Below, in pieces: positions 1 to 5,849 of a stretch of 17,417 nucleotides of DNA. The notes below the pieces were generated by a model. It was given only the letters and a program-made list of their open reading frames with translations. It had not been told where the DNA came from and did not search any database. A program made the position numbers and the translations under genes. Position 1 is the stretch's first letter. Every line of letters starts with the position of its first letter. Origin of the DNA: JABMMZ01 sp044368575 (GTDB lineage: Bacteria; Bacteroidota; Bacteroidia; NS11-12g; UBA955). Where the stretch lies: contig JBIPPH010000039.1 of assembly GCA_044368575.1 (NCBI GenBank), forward strand, positions 1 to 17,417, read 5' to 3'.

Positions 1-1066
1 TATAGTCAACATGTTTGATTCGATAGTAATTCATACCAACTGATGGTGTTTGATCAATAAATGAATAATCACTTTGAGCGGTTTCAAAATATTGCTGACT
101 CAATTGCCCTAAACTTTGCCATGTTGTTCCATTTTGGCTGCGTTCAATTTCAAAATAATCGATATTGTCTGAAGAAGAAGTCTTCCATACCAATTGACTT
201 GTTTGGTTCTTTTTAAATACATTAAAATCAAACACATCAACTGGTAATTCTATTAAAATACCTGTAACATAGCCAGAGTAGGCCCAACTGCTTACAGTGC
301 CTCCTGTACCTCTTAAAATAGCCCAATCATTGTCTAAGCCACCTGCACTTCCACCTGAGCCAATACCATCGTATGGCCACTTAAACCATGGGTTGGCTAT
401 AGGATTGGTTGGAATAACACCTATCGAAGTTTGAGTACTCACACCTTGGTATACAGTATCGGCTAAAAAACCTGTGGCATATGGGTCTCTATACACCACA
501 TTGCTTAAATTATTAATCATATAGGTTGGCGGATGGTTAGTATTAGATGAATCAATATCAAAATAGACGCGCATAACCTCACCACAATTGTAACAGCTGT
601 TAAAGTTAGTCCCCATATAATTGGTATCGCTGAGGGTGTAATTGGTAGTGCTAGCCATCACATCGTATCTAACATGATTCGTCGGCATGCCTGTAGTTAT
701 TGGACTTCCGGGATTGACCGTGTATATGCCTTGTGTATAACTGTATGGTGCGGTTGGGCTCAATATGGGCCTTAAATTCCTAATCACGTAAAATCTAGGA
801 TGCTTTAACTTGGTAGTGTCGTAGGAGAAATCAAAGCAGGCTGACTCTAATCGTCTGTCATTAAAGGAGGAGGTGCCTGTTTTGTATATGAACATCCTTG
901 CTACCCACTGGAATTTACCCGGTGCATACACATGGTTATAGGTTAATTCCATACTTACCATTACGTGGAAGTTTTGAGCAAATAGCTTTGATTGAGCAAA
1001 TCCTAAAATGGCCATTAGCAATAGGGTTTTTAACAAAATGCTTGTGTTGGTGTAAAGTGTTTTCAT
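1..1066 (-). CDS. Secreted protein, probable T9SS substrate, C-terminus beyond window edge
   Basis: Open frame of 355 codons from an ATG at 1066 running off the left edge, so the C-terminus is missing. Residues 1-31 form a Sec signal peptide: Lys2, then a long hydrophobic run ending near LFAQ. The body is rich in Tyr, Asn, Thr and Ser, as in exported Bacteroidota proteins. Near the edge, EIERSQNGTTWQSLG, then YSFIDQ and NYYRIKHVD match the beta-sandwich module that usually sits just before a T9SS C-terminal sorting domain in this phylum. A sorting domain would be expected just outside the window. A Cys pair (CYNC) occurs near residue 157. No enzymatic motif was recognised. Seen: signal peptide and pre-CTD-like module. 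Inferred: outer-membrane export or surface attachment. Confidence 0.8.
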   Translation of the reverse strand, partial: MKTLYTNTSILLKTLLLMAILGFAQSKLFAQNFHVMVSMELTYNHVYAPGKFQWVARMFIYKTGTSSFNDRRLESACFDFSYDTTKLKHPRFYVIRNLRPILSPTAPYSYTQGIYTVNPGSPITTGMPTNHVRYDVMASTTNYTLSDTNYMGTNFNSCYNCGEVMRVYFDIDSSNTNHPPTYMINNLSNVVYRDPYATGFLADTVYQGVSTQTSIGVIPTNPIANPWFKWPYDGIGSGGSAGGLDNDWAILRGTGGTVSSWAYSGYVTGILIELPVDVFDFNVFKKNQTSQLVWKTSSSDNIDYFEIERSQNGTTWQSLGQLSQQYFETAQSDYSFIDQTPSVGMNYYRIKHVDY

Positions 1067-1107
1067 AGTTTTAGTGATTAATTTTGGACGATAATTAAAT
1101 TGTCAAT

Positions 1108-1115
1108 CAAAGGTA
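1108..1115 (-). promoter_or_regulatory. -7 promoter box for the secreted-protein gene
   Basis: On the minus strand this reads TACCTTTG, a full match to the Bacteroidota -7 consensus TAnnTTTG. It lies 41 bp upstream of the ATG at 1066. No TTTG or TTG is seen at the expected 19-21 bp upstream, so the -33 half is weak or absent. Confidence 0.4.
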
Positions 1116-1167
1116 AACTATAGATTACCTTTAATATTATTTTAAATAATTACTTGCGAACCTAAGA

Positions 1168-1235
1168 GTTTAAACAGTCTTGGACTTTGTTTAAACAAGA
1201 TGAGTGTTTTTTATAGTCATTTTTATTGTTTAAAC
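1168..1235. repeat. Cluster of three GTTTAAAC palindromes
   Basis: The 8-bp palindrome GTTTAAAC occurs at 1168-1175, 1189-1196 and 1228-1235. The first two starts are 21 bp apart, about two helical turns, and the third is 39 bp further on. They lie in the 393-bp gene-free stretch 1067-1459, upstream of both the leftward secreted-protein gene and the rightward 84-aa gene. Equal symmetry and near-helical phasing fit binding sites for a dimeric regulator, but that is inference. The rest of the stretch holds a -7 box at 1108-1115 and a hairpin at 1308-1327, and is otherwise plain A+T-rich sequence. Confidence 0.5.
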
Positions 1236-1307
1236 CCTTTAAAATATTGGTTTTTAGCAAAATCAATCATCCAAAATGAGTTTCAGAAAACAACAATTTA
1301 AAAAAGA

Positions 1308-1327
1308 AAACTGATCAATATCAGTTT
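1308..1327 (-). other. Perfect hairpin with T-rich tail on the minus strand
   Basis: AAACTGAT, loop CAAT, ATCAGTTT: an 8-bp perfect stem with a 4-nt loop. Read on the minus strand it is followed by TCTTTTTT, resembling a weak intrinsic terminator. It lies about 390 bp past the stop of the leftward repeat-protein gene and beyond the oppositely oriented 84-aa gene. It could stop antisense readthrough, but the A/T-rich stem makes this uncertain. Confidence 0.3.
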
Positions 1328-1459
1328 GATAATAAAAAATAGTTGGCAAACTATAGATTGTTTGAATGCATCTCTCAGATGATTTACCGTTTTAATCTTA
1401 GTTTGATTTATTGAAATTTTATATAAATTCGTCACTACAATAAACTTTAATATAAAATT

Positions 1460-1714
1460 ATGAGTAAAGAAAGAATTCAAGAGTTAAAAACTTCAATTGA
1501 GAGAGTTAAAGCCAAAGCCGCTAGTCACAAAGCTGGTCAAATGAGGTTTATTAGTGTATTACAAGATCGTAAAAAAATATCAGGTTTGAGTAAAGATCAA
1601 AAAGAGAGAATCAATAGAGAAATAGCTGATAAGAAGGAGGAAACTAAAAGGTGGGCAGATGGCTTCAAAAGAGAAATAGAAGGCCTAAAAGCTCAAATTG
1701 CACGACTAAAATAA
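1460..1714 (+). CDS. Small basic coiled-coil protein, unknown function
   Basis: 84-aa protein of almost pure charged helix, with heptad-like spacing of Ile, Leu, Val and Ala throughout (for example RIQELKTSIERVKAKA near the N-terminus and FKREIEGLKAQIARLK at the C-terminus). It has many Lys and Arg, no Cys, no signal peptide and no membrane segment, so a cytoplasmic coiled-coil is expected. The start is the only ATG before the helix; the preceding bases are A/T-rich with no Shine-Dalgarno, normal for Bacteroidota. It ends 6 bp from the stop of the convergent repeat-protein gene. It was preferred over the antisense frame at 1298-1480 because its composition is protein-like throughout. I do not recognise the family and assign no function. 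Confidence 0.65.
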   Translation: MSKERIQELKTSIERVKAKAASHKAGQMRFISVLQDRKKISGLSKDQKERINREIADKKEETKRWADGFKREIEGLKAQIARLK

Positions 1715-1720
1715 TCACTT

Positions 1721-2161
1721 CTATTGAAGAAGATAAATCAGAACAGCGGCTGGTAGAATGGCGTCTGTGTTGTATAAAACTGTGCCTGAACTGCTATAGC
1801 CTTGACGGATATCGCTGCCGTCGTAATTGTATAAAATGGTGGCAGAGGTACTGTAACCTTGGCGAATGTTTTTACCGTCCCAATTGTAGAGAATATCGCC
1901 TGAACTGCTATAGCCTTGTCTGAAGTTTTTGCCATCCCAATTAAAAAGAATATCACCAGAGCTACTATAGCCTTTGCGGATATTTTTACCATCAAAATTG
2001 ATGAGTATTTCTGCAGATGTGCTGTACCCTTTTCTGAGATTTTTACCATCCCAATTATAAAGGACTTCGCCCGAGCTGCTGTACCCTTTTCTAAGCATGG
2101 TATTAGCGCTTAAGTTAAAGCCAAAAAAACATGTTAGCAGCAATAAATAAATGGTTTTCAT
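1721..2161 (-). CDS. Secreted six-repeat protein (beta-flower-like)
   Basis: 146-aa protein. Residues 1-20 are a signal peptide (MKTIYLLLL then CFFGFNLSA). Residues 23-136 are six tandem 19-residue repeats with consensus IRKGYSSSGDILYNWDGKN, followed by a short hydrophobic tail (PAAVLIYLLQ). Repeats 1-4 are nearly identical; repeats 5 and 6 drift, and the last loses DGKN. The pattern of a Gly-Tyr turn, strand, and Asn-x-Asp-Gly turn suggests one short beta hairpin per repeat closing into a small propeller or flower. From memory, Bacteroidota proteins of this look are named '5-fold beta-flower' proteins; that assignment is tentative. It probably acts in the periplasm or at the surface. A strong promoter sits almost at the start codon, and the gene is tail-to-tail with the coiled-coil gene. 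Confidence 0.8.
   Translation of the reverse strand: MKTIYLLLLTCFFGFNLSANTMLRKGYSSSGEVLYNWDGKNLRKGYSTSAEILINFDGKNIRKGYSSSGDILFNWDGKNFRQGYSSSGDILYNWDGKNIRQGYSTSATILYNYDGSDIRQGYSSSGTVLYNTDAILPAAVLIYLLQ
1754..2095 (-). repeat. Six tandem 57-bp coding repeats
   Basis: Six in-frame 57-bp units encode the 19-residue repeats of the secreted protein. The DNA units differ at many third positions while the encoded residues stay alike (the Gly-Tyr-Ser and Asp-Gly codons vary), indicating an old duplication held by protein-level selection, not a fresh expansion. Because 57 is a multiple of three, other frames are also open across the array and give spurious periodic ORFs. Confidence 0.85.
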
Positions 2162-2169
2162 AGTACTGT

Positions 2170-2201
2170 CAAATGTAAGCTAAAATGGGAGAAAACACAA
2201 A
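2170..2201 (-). promoter_or_regulatory. Bacteroidota promoter of the repeat-protein gene
   Basis: On the minus strand: TTTG (2198-2201), exactly 20 bp, then TACATTTG (2170-2177). Both halves and the spacing match the Bacteroidota consensus TTTG-N19-21-TAnnTTTG. The -7 box ends only 8 bp before the ATG at 2161, so the transcript would have a leader of a few bases or none. Confidence 0.65.
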
Positions 2202-2239
2202 TCTGAAAAGCCAATAATAAGCTGGATAAATCCGCTTAA

Positions 2240-3475
2240 TTAAAAATCATAACTAGCTACTTTGGATAATCTTTTAATGTTATTAGGATCTGTGTAGTCG
2301 TATAAATACAAGCCATTATCTGCGGCTACAATCAGGGTATTGTTACCTGTAATAACATCAAAGGCATATAAATCAATTTTTTGATAGAGATAACTTAACT
2401 TTTTATTGCTTTCATCCCAATTGTATACTGCCATGCCTTTGTTGCCCTGACAGATAAACAATAGATTACCATCAATACCCAATCCTTTTGGTTGATCAAG
2501 TGTAAGGTTGAACTCAAGCCTTGGTGCTGTTTTATCAGTTACATCATGAATAAAGAGTGCGCTTTGTCCAAATTGATTGCATACAGTACCTGTTCTGACG
2601 GTACTGAACATAAAATTATTTTGAACAACAACAGGATCACAACCTCTAACATTTCTGCTGGCAAAAGATACGAAATGAGGTGTAGCAGGGCTAATGGTAT
2701 TGTTTAAAATCAAGACACCATCTTCAGTACCTACATACAAATAACCCTGATATGAATAAACAGTTTCAAAATCTGGATAACCAGTGTAACCAACAGGATC
2801 TTTAACAACTGGATTGGATGCTTGAGTTAAATCTATAGGTGTTAAAGCATTACCCCGCGCTATGTATAAATAGTTTTCATTTAAGGCGAAGCGTGTTTCA
2901 CTTCCACCTTTTCCTATGGCAAGTGCAGCGTTGTTCTCTGCTGTTCTATTAGCTGGCGGAATGGTGTCTGAAGGATTATAGCTTTTAAACGTTGATATTT
3001 TTTGCTCCTCGTATCCAACAAACACTGAACTGTCTTGCTCATTGAGCCATTTCTCAGTAAAGACATTTTGAATTCTATTGACCAATCTAATTTGATTGAG
3101 ATCTGAAATATCAATACTCACCAAATCAACACCATTATCTGCAATTAAGACATTGGATTTGACCACCACATGAGAATTGGATGATAACCTTATAAAAGCT
3201 TTGTCTATTGGGGATGCTGGGTTGGTAATATCCATTATGCCAATACCCTCATTTTCCTGAAGTAAAAAAAGTAAGTTACCACTTCTGTAAACACCTGCTG
3301 GATGGGTTATAGCTCTTGGCGCTTCAACTGAAAAAGAAGCTCTAATATCCTGAACAGATTGCCCCTTTTTAACCCAAATACTTCGTTTAAATTCATCCTT
3401 TTTGCAGGCATTAAACATAGGCAATGAAATCATTGCAACAAGAAAAAATGGCAGGCTCTTTTTTAGGTTTAACAT
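2240..3475 (-). CDS. LVIVD-type beta-propeller surface lipoprotein
   Basis: 411 aa. Residues 1-23 are a lipoprotein signal peptide with cleavage before Cys24 (FNAC). The next residues, KKDEF, fit the Bacteroidota lipoprotein export signal X-K-(D/E)2-X, which directs lipoproteins to the cell surface. The rest is a run of repeats of about 40-50 residues, each with a pattern like LLFLLQENEGIGIMDI followed by TNPASP: a hydrophobic strand, Gly, a second strand, then D-x-(T/S)-(N/D)-P. The clearest are near residues 69-98, 108-136 and 240-268, and at the C-terminus (LIVAADNGLYLYDY). This is the LVIVD repeat pattern of a beta-propeller. No catalytic residues were recognised; a binding or scaffold role is inferred. 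No promoter match was seen upstream. The downstream repeat-protein gene has its own promoter in the 78-bp gap. Confidence 0.85.
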   Translation of the reverse strand: MLNLKKSLPFFLVAMISLPMFNACKKDEFKRSIWVKKGQSVQDIRASFSVEAPRAITHPAGVYRSGNLLFLLQENEGIGIMDITNPASPIDKAFIRLSSNSHVVVKSNVLIADNGVDLVSIDISDLNQIRLVNRIQNVFTEKWLNEQDSSVFVGYEEQKISTFKSYNPSDTIPPANRTAENNAALAIGKGGSETRFALNENYLYIARGNALTPIDLTQASNPVVKDPVGYTGYPDFETVYSYQGYLYVGTEDGVLILNNTISPATPHFVSFASRNVRGCDPVVVQNNFMFSTVRTGTVCNQFGQSALFIHDVTDKTAPRLEFNLTLDQPKGLGIDGNLLFICQGNKGMAVYNWDESNKKLSYLYQKIDLYAFDVITGNNTLIVAADNGLYLYDYTDPNNIKRLSKVASYDF

Positions 3476-3588
3476 GAATGTAAAATATTAGGGAATACTG
3501 TCTCAAACGAATCTACGCTTAAATTATTGTTTCTGCAAATTTTAGGTAGATGAGCTTAAAGCTAATTGTTGATTCGTTTTTAATTTAG

Positions 3589-3746
3589 AAAAATTAAAGA
3601 GTAAAGGTGAGTGTGAGTCCGAGTGTGAGGAAAATGACAGAGTGTTCGTGTCCGCTCCGGCTCCCAATGTTTTCTCCGAATCTGTTTTCAATCACCGAAA
3701 CCTAGGTGAAGGTGATAGAGTAGGAGAACATTCACTCTGTCATTTG
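3589..3746. repeat. Intergenic palindromic repeat, copy A
   Basis: First of two related ~157-bp units. The left arm (3589-3642) matches copy B at 52 of 54 bases. It contains GAGTGTGAG twice, 12 bp apart, and ends in AAATGACAGAG. The right arm resumes at ACCGAAAC and ends CTCTGTCATTTG. AAATGACAGAGTG (3632-3644) is the exact reverse complement of 3733-3745, so the unit can fold into a long-loop hairpin. ATCACC/GGTGAT (3691-3696, 3711-3716) forms an inner stem. The centre is unlike copy B. No ORF is present. Function is unknown; it could be a REP/MITE-like element or a structured RNA. Confidence 0.7.
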
Positions 3747-3828
3747 TGCCCGGATTGGATAAAGGATAAAGCTGATAAATGACGTTTTAAATAAAATTCT
3801 ATGAATTTCAATATTCCAATTAATTGAA

Positions 3829-3984
3829 AAAAATTAAAGTGTGAAGGTGAGTGTGAGTCCGAGTGTGAGGAAAATGACAGAGAATGTGTTCGCATTCGCT
3901 TTGTATCCTACGTAACTTTTAATAATGACCGAAACATAAGTGAAGGTGATAGTGAAGTAGGACTCACATTAACTCTGTCATTTG
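3829..3984. repeat. Intergenic palindromic repeat, copy B, abutting tRNA-Arg
   Basis: Second unit, offset 240 bp from copy A. AAATGACAGAG (3872-3882) pairs exactly with CTCTGTCATTT (3973-3983). The stem can extend with AATGTG (3883-3888) against CACATT (3965-3970). In copy A the extension uses different bases but the hairpin remains, so the paired arms are kept while the loop changes. The right end stops one base before the tRNA-Arg 3' end, so the repeat is the immediate trailer of the tRNA transcript. Together the two repeats fill most of the gene-free stretch 3476-3984; the remainder is A+T-rich with nothing recognisable. Confidence 0.7.
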
Positions 3985-4056
3985 TAGCCCCGGCGGTAAT
4001 CGAAACCACATTTAGCGTTTAGGAAACGCTCGTTCTATCCGTTGAACTACAGGGCC
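3985..4056 (-). tRNA. tRNA-Arg (anticodon CCT)
   Basis: 72-nt cloverleaf on the minus strand. The acceptor GGCCCTG pairs with CGGGGCT (two wobble pairs) and is followed by discriminator A. The D stem is GTTC/GAAC. The anticodon stem AGCGT/ACGCT encloses loop TTCCTAA, anticodon CCT, reading AGG. The T stem GTGGT/ACCGC encloses loop TTCGATT, and the variable loop has 4 nt. CCA is not encoded: the next bases are CAAATG from repeat copy B. It lies 32 bp after the stop of the 575-aa gene on the same strand with no clear promoter between, so it may be processed from that transcript. Confidence 0.93.
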
Positions 4057-4088
4057 TAAAGCCAGAGGAAATTAAAACCGTACTATCC

Positions 4089-5816
4089 TCAATCAAAAAT
4101 TGAGCAAATAAATAAAATAATTCCTTTTTCAGTATCAGCTATTACTTCATCTGCATTTACAATTTGTAATAAGTCAGACTTAATTGCTTTTAAATTATCG
4201 GCTTCTAAATGTGCTTTTAGCATGTGAGCGACCTCCTCTACCATCAATTTTTCTTGATCGCTATCAAGAGTTTTCCAGTATGAAACAACAAAGTTCAAAC
4301 AATCGGTTACATCTCCATCCTCTTTCCATTCAGATAACTTAGATTGAACTGTTTCCATTTCAGTAGCATTGATTCCCGAATCAGCTCCTGCAACACATAT
4401 GTATAAAAAGGCTAATGATGCCAATATATCATTCAAAATGATTGACTTATGGTCATTTGTATTGTCATCAGAGCTAGTATTTTCGTTTTGATTATTGTTG
4501 TACCCAAAATCAGCAGGATTAGGCCTAAAAGGATTTTCCCATGACTTAGCTGAAACCATATCTAACGCTGAATTCATTGAAGCAAATCCTTCTCCACCAA
4601 CACCCTCATACCACATAGGTTGACCTTTACTAGCATTAATAGTAGCTTGTCTTACTTCAATAATTGTAGCCAAAATAGACAAGTAAGATGCTGATTGTAT
4701 ATGTGATTCACTTAAAACAAATTCATCTAAAGTCATGTACCCATCTGCTGTATGGACATAAAGTCTATTGATAAATCTATCATCTTCGTAAGCCCTCTCA
4801 AACTCAACCTTTTCAATGCTTTCCATAGAAAATATCATTCTTAACTCTTCTACATTTTCATAAAGGGCAAACAAACCGTTTTTGTTTAAAACGATTAAAG
4901 AGGCATTATCATCTCTCCAAATACAATATGGCACAACCCACCATGGTTTATCATTTTGTGCATGAAACTCGGCAGGTAAATAGTCTAGAATTGGAATGAT
5001 TTTGTTTTCTGAAATTTGATTTGAAATGGCATCAAAATCTTTGCCTGAAAAAACAGGGCATGAATTATCATCAACTAATACATTAACAAAATCAGGTATA
5101 TAACCATTGATGCCTAATCTACCATCGAATACGCTCGATGGTTTTTGCCATCTTGAAAAGTACTTTCCAATCATTTCCTCAGTTACATTTTCACCTAATG
5201 TGAGACTTATTGACGGAAAACCCAAATCATTGTCATCATCATCTTCATCATCTGTTTCCGAGTCAACCGCAGCGTCATCTTCACTATCATTGGCTTGCGA
5301 AACTAATTTTTCGCTTAATTGATGATTTATCAATGCCAAATCGGCCATAAAATCGACACATTTAATGTAGTCAGCTTCAACTAAATCAGGGCCTCCCATA
5401 GAAATTGAAAAAGCAATTGACAATAAGAATTTATTTTCAGTTTTAACTTCAAATTCAACTTTACTAGATTCTAATTGATGCTTTACAATTAGGTTTGTGA
5501 TTTCTGAAACTGCCTGGCTAATTGTATCAGTATGTTCTTGAGCAAACTCAGTTGGGTTAGAAGGCCATCTTTGAGGTTGTAAAGTAAAATTGAATTGAAC
5601 TTTTTTAGCATTTGGTTTAGTCAATAGATAGATGGGTTGTCTCCACCAATGGCCCAAATGGGCTTCATCACTTGCAAATCGAATATCAAATCGTTTGTTA
5701 AAGTCCCCTTTGTTCAAACAATTAACTTGTTTTAGCAAAGGACTTGCAAGCCTTTCGGGCAAAGTTGTTGTAAAATAATCATTTAACTTTTGATGAATAC
5801 TAATTCTTGATTCCAT
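4089..5816 (-). CDS. Unrecognised 575-aa cytoplasmic protein with probable C-terminal TerB-like domain
   Basis: No signal peptide or membrane segment. Residues 1-175 form an alpha/beta region with WW at 57-58 and a GGPDLVEADY segment. Residues 177-198 are an Asp/Glu-rich linker. Residues about 200-450 hold a second region whose part near 300-400 (LIVLNKNGLFALYENVEELR and following strands) looks like a PH-like beta fold, followed by an Asn-rich linker (NNNQNENTSSDDNTND). Residues 458-575 are all-helical, with acidic repeats GADSGINATEME and NADEVIADTEKG, the pattern of TerB-like domains (helix, Asp-rich turn, Glu, helix, twice). The gene starts 33 bp after metG, so it is probably cotranscribed, and tRNA-Arg follows it. 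TerB-like domains occur in stress and tellurite-related proteins, but no ter genes are nearby. Function is unknown; only the TerB-like assignment has some support. Confidence 0.75.
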   Translation of the reverse strand: MESRISIHQKLNDYFTTTLPERLASPLLKQVNCLNKGDFNKRFDIRFASDEAHLGHWWRQPIYLLTKPNAKKVQFNFTLQPQRWPSNPTEFAQEHTDTISQAVSEITNLIVKHQLESSKVEFEVKTENKFLLSIAFSISMGGPDLVEADYIKCVDFMADLALINHQLSEKLVSQANDSEDDAAVDSETDDEDDDDNDLGFPSISLTLGENVTEEMIGKYFSRWQKPSSVFDGRLGINGYIPDFVNVLVDDNSCPVFSGKDFDAISNQISENKIIPILDYLPAEFHAQNDKPWWVVPYCIWRDDNASLIVLNKNGLFALYENVEELRMIFSMESIEKVEFERAYEDDRFINRLYVHTADGYMTLDEFVLSESHIQSASYLSILATIIEVRQATINASKGQPMWYEGVGGEGFASMNSALDMVSAKSWENPFRPNPADFGYNNNQNENTSSDDNTNDHKSIILNDILASLAFLYICVAGADSGINATEMETVQSKLSEWKEDGDVTDCLNFVVSYWKTLDSDQEKLMVEEVAHMLKAHLEADNLKAIKSDLLQIVNADEVIADTEKGIILFICSIFD

Positions 5817-5849
5817 AATTATACGTTTTAAAAATGTAATTTTATTGCA

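Noticed and set aside
1298..1480. 60-aa hydrophobic minus-strand ORF
   Set aside because: It comes from A+T-rich intergenic DNA, overlaps the start of the 84-aa gene and has no promoter or recognisable pattern.
1651..1923. 90-aa plus-strand ORF and the 103-aa alternate frame across the repeat gene (1738-2049)
   Set aside because: They are shadows of the 57-bp repeats, whose period leaves several frames open. Only the minus-strand 146-aa frame has a signal peptide and a promoter.
3589..3984. CRISPR array or IS element
   Set aside because: There are only two units, they are far longer than CRISPR repeats, and there is no regular spacer, no transposase ORF and no clear target-site duplication.
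4088..4104. Small hairpin CTCAAT/ATTGAG at the stop of the 575-aa gene as a terminator
   Set aside because: The stem is only 6 bp and A/T-rich, and no T tract follows on the minus strand.
5107..5322. Ser-rich plus-strand ORF
   Set aside because: It is an antisense reading of the Asp/Glu-rich linker of the 575-aa protein.
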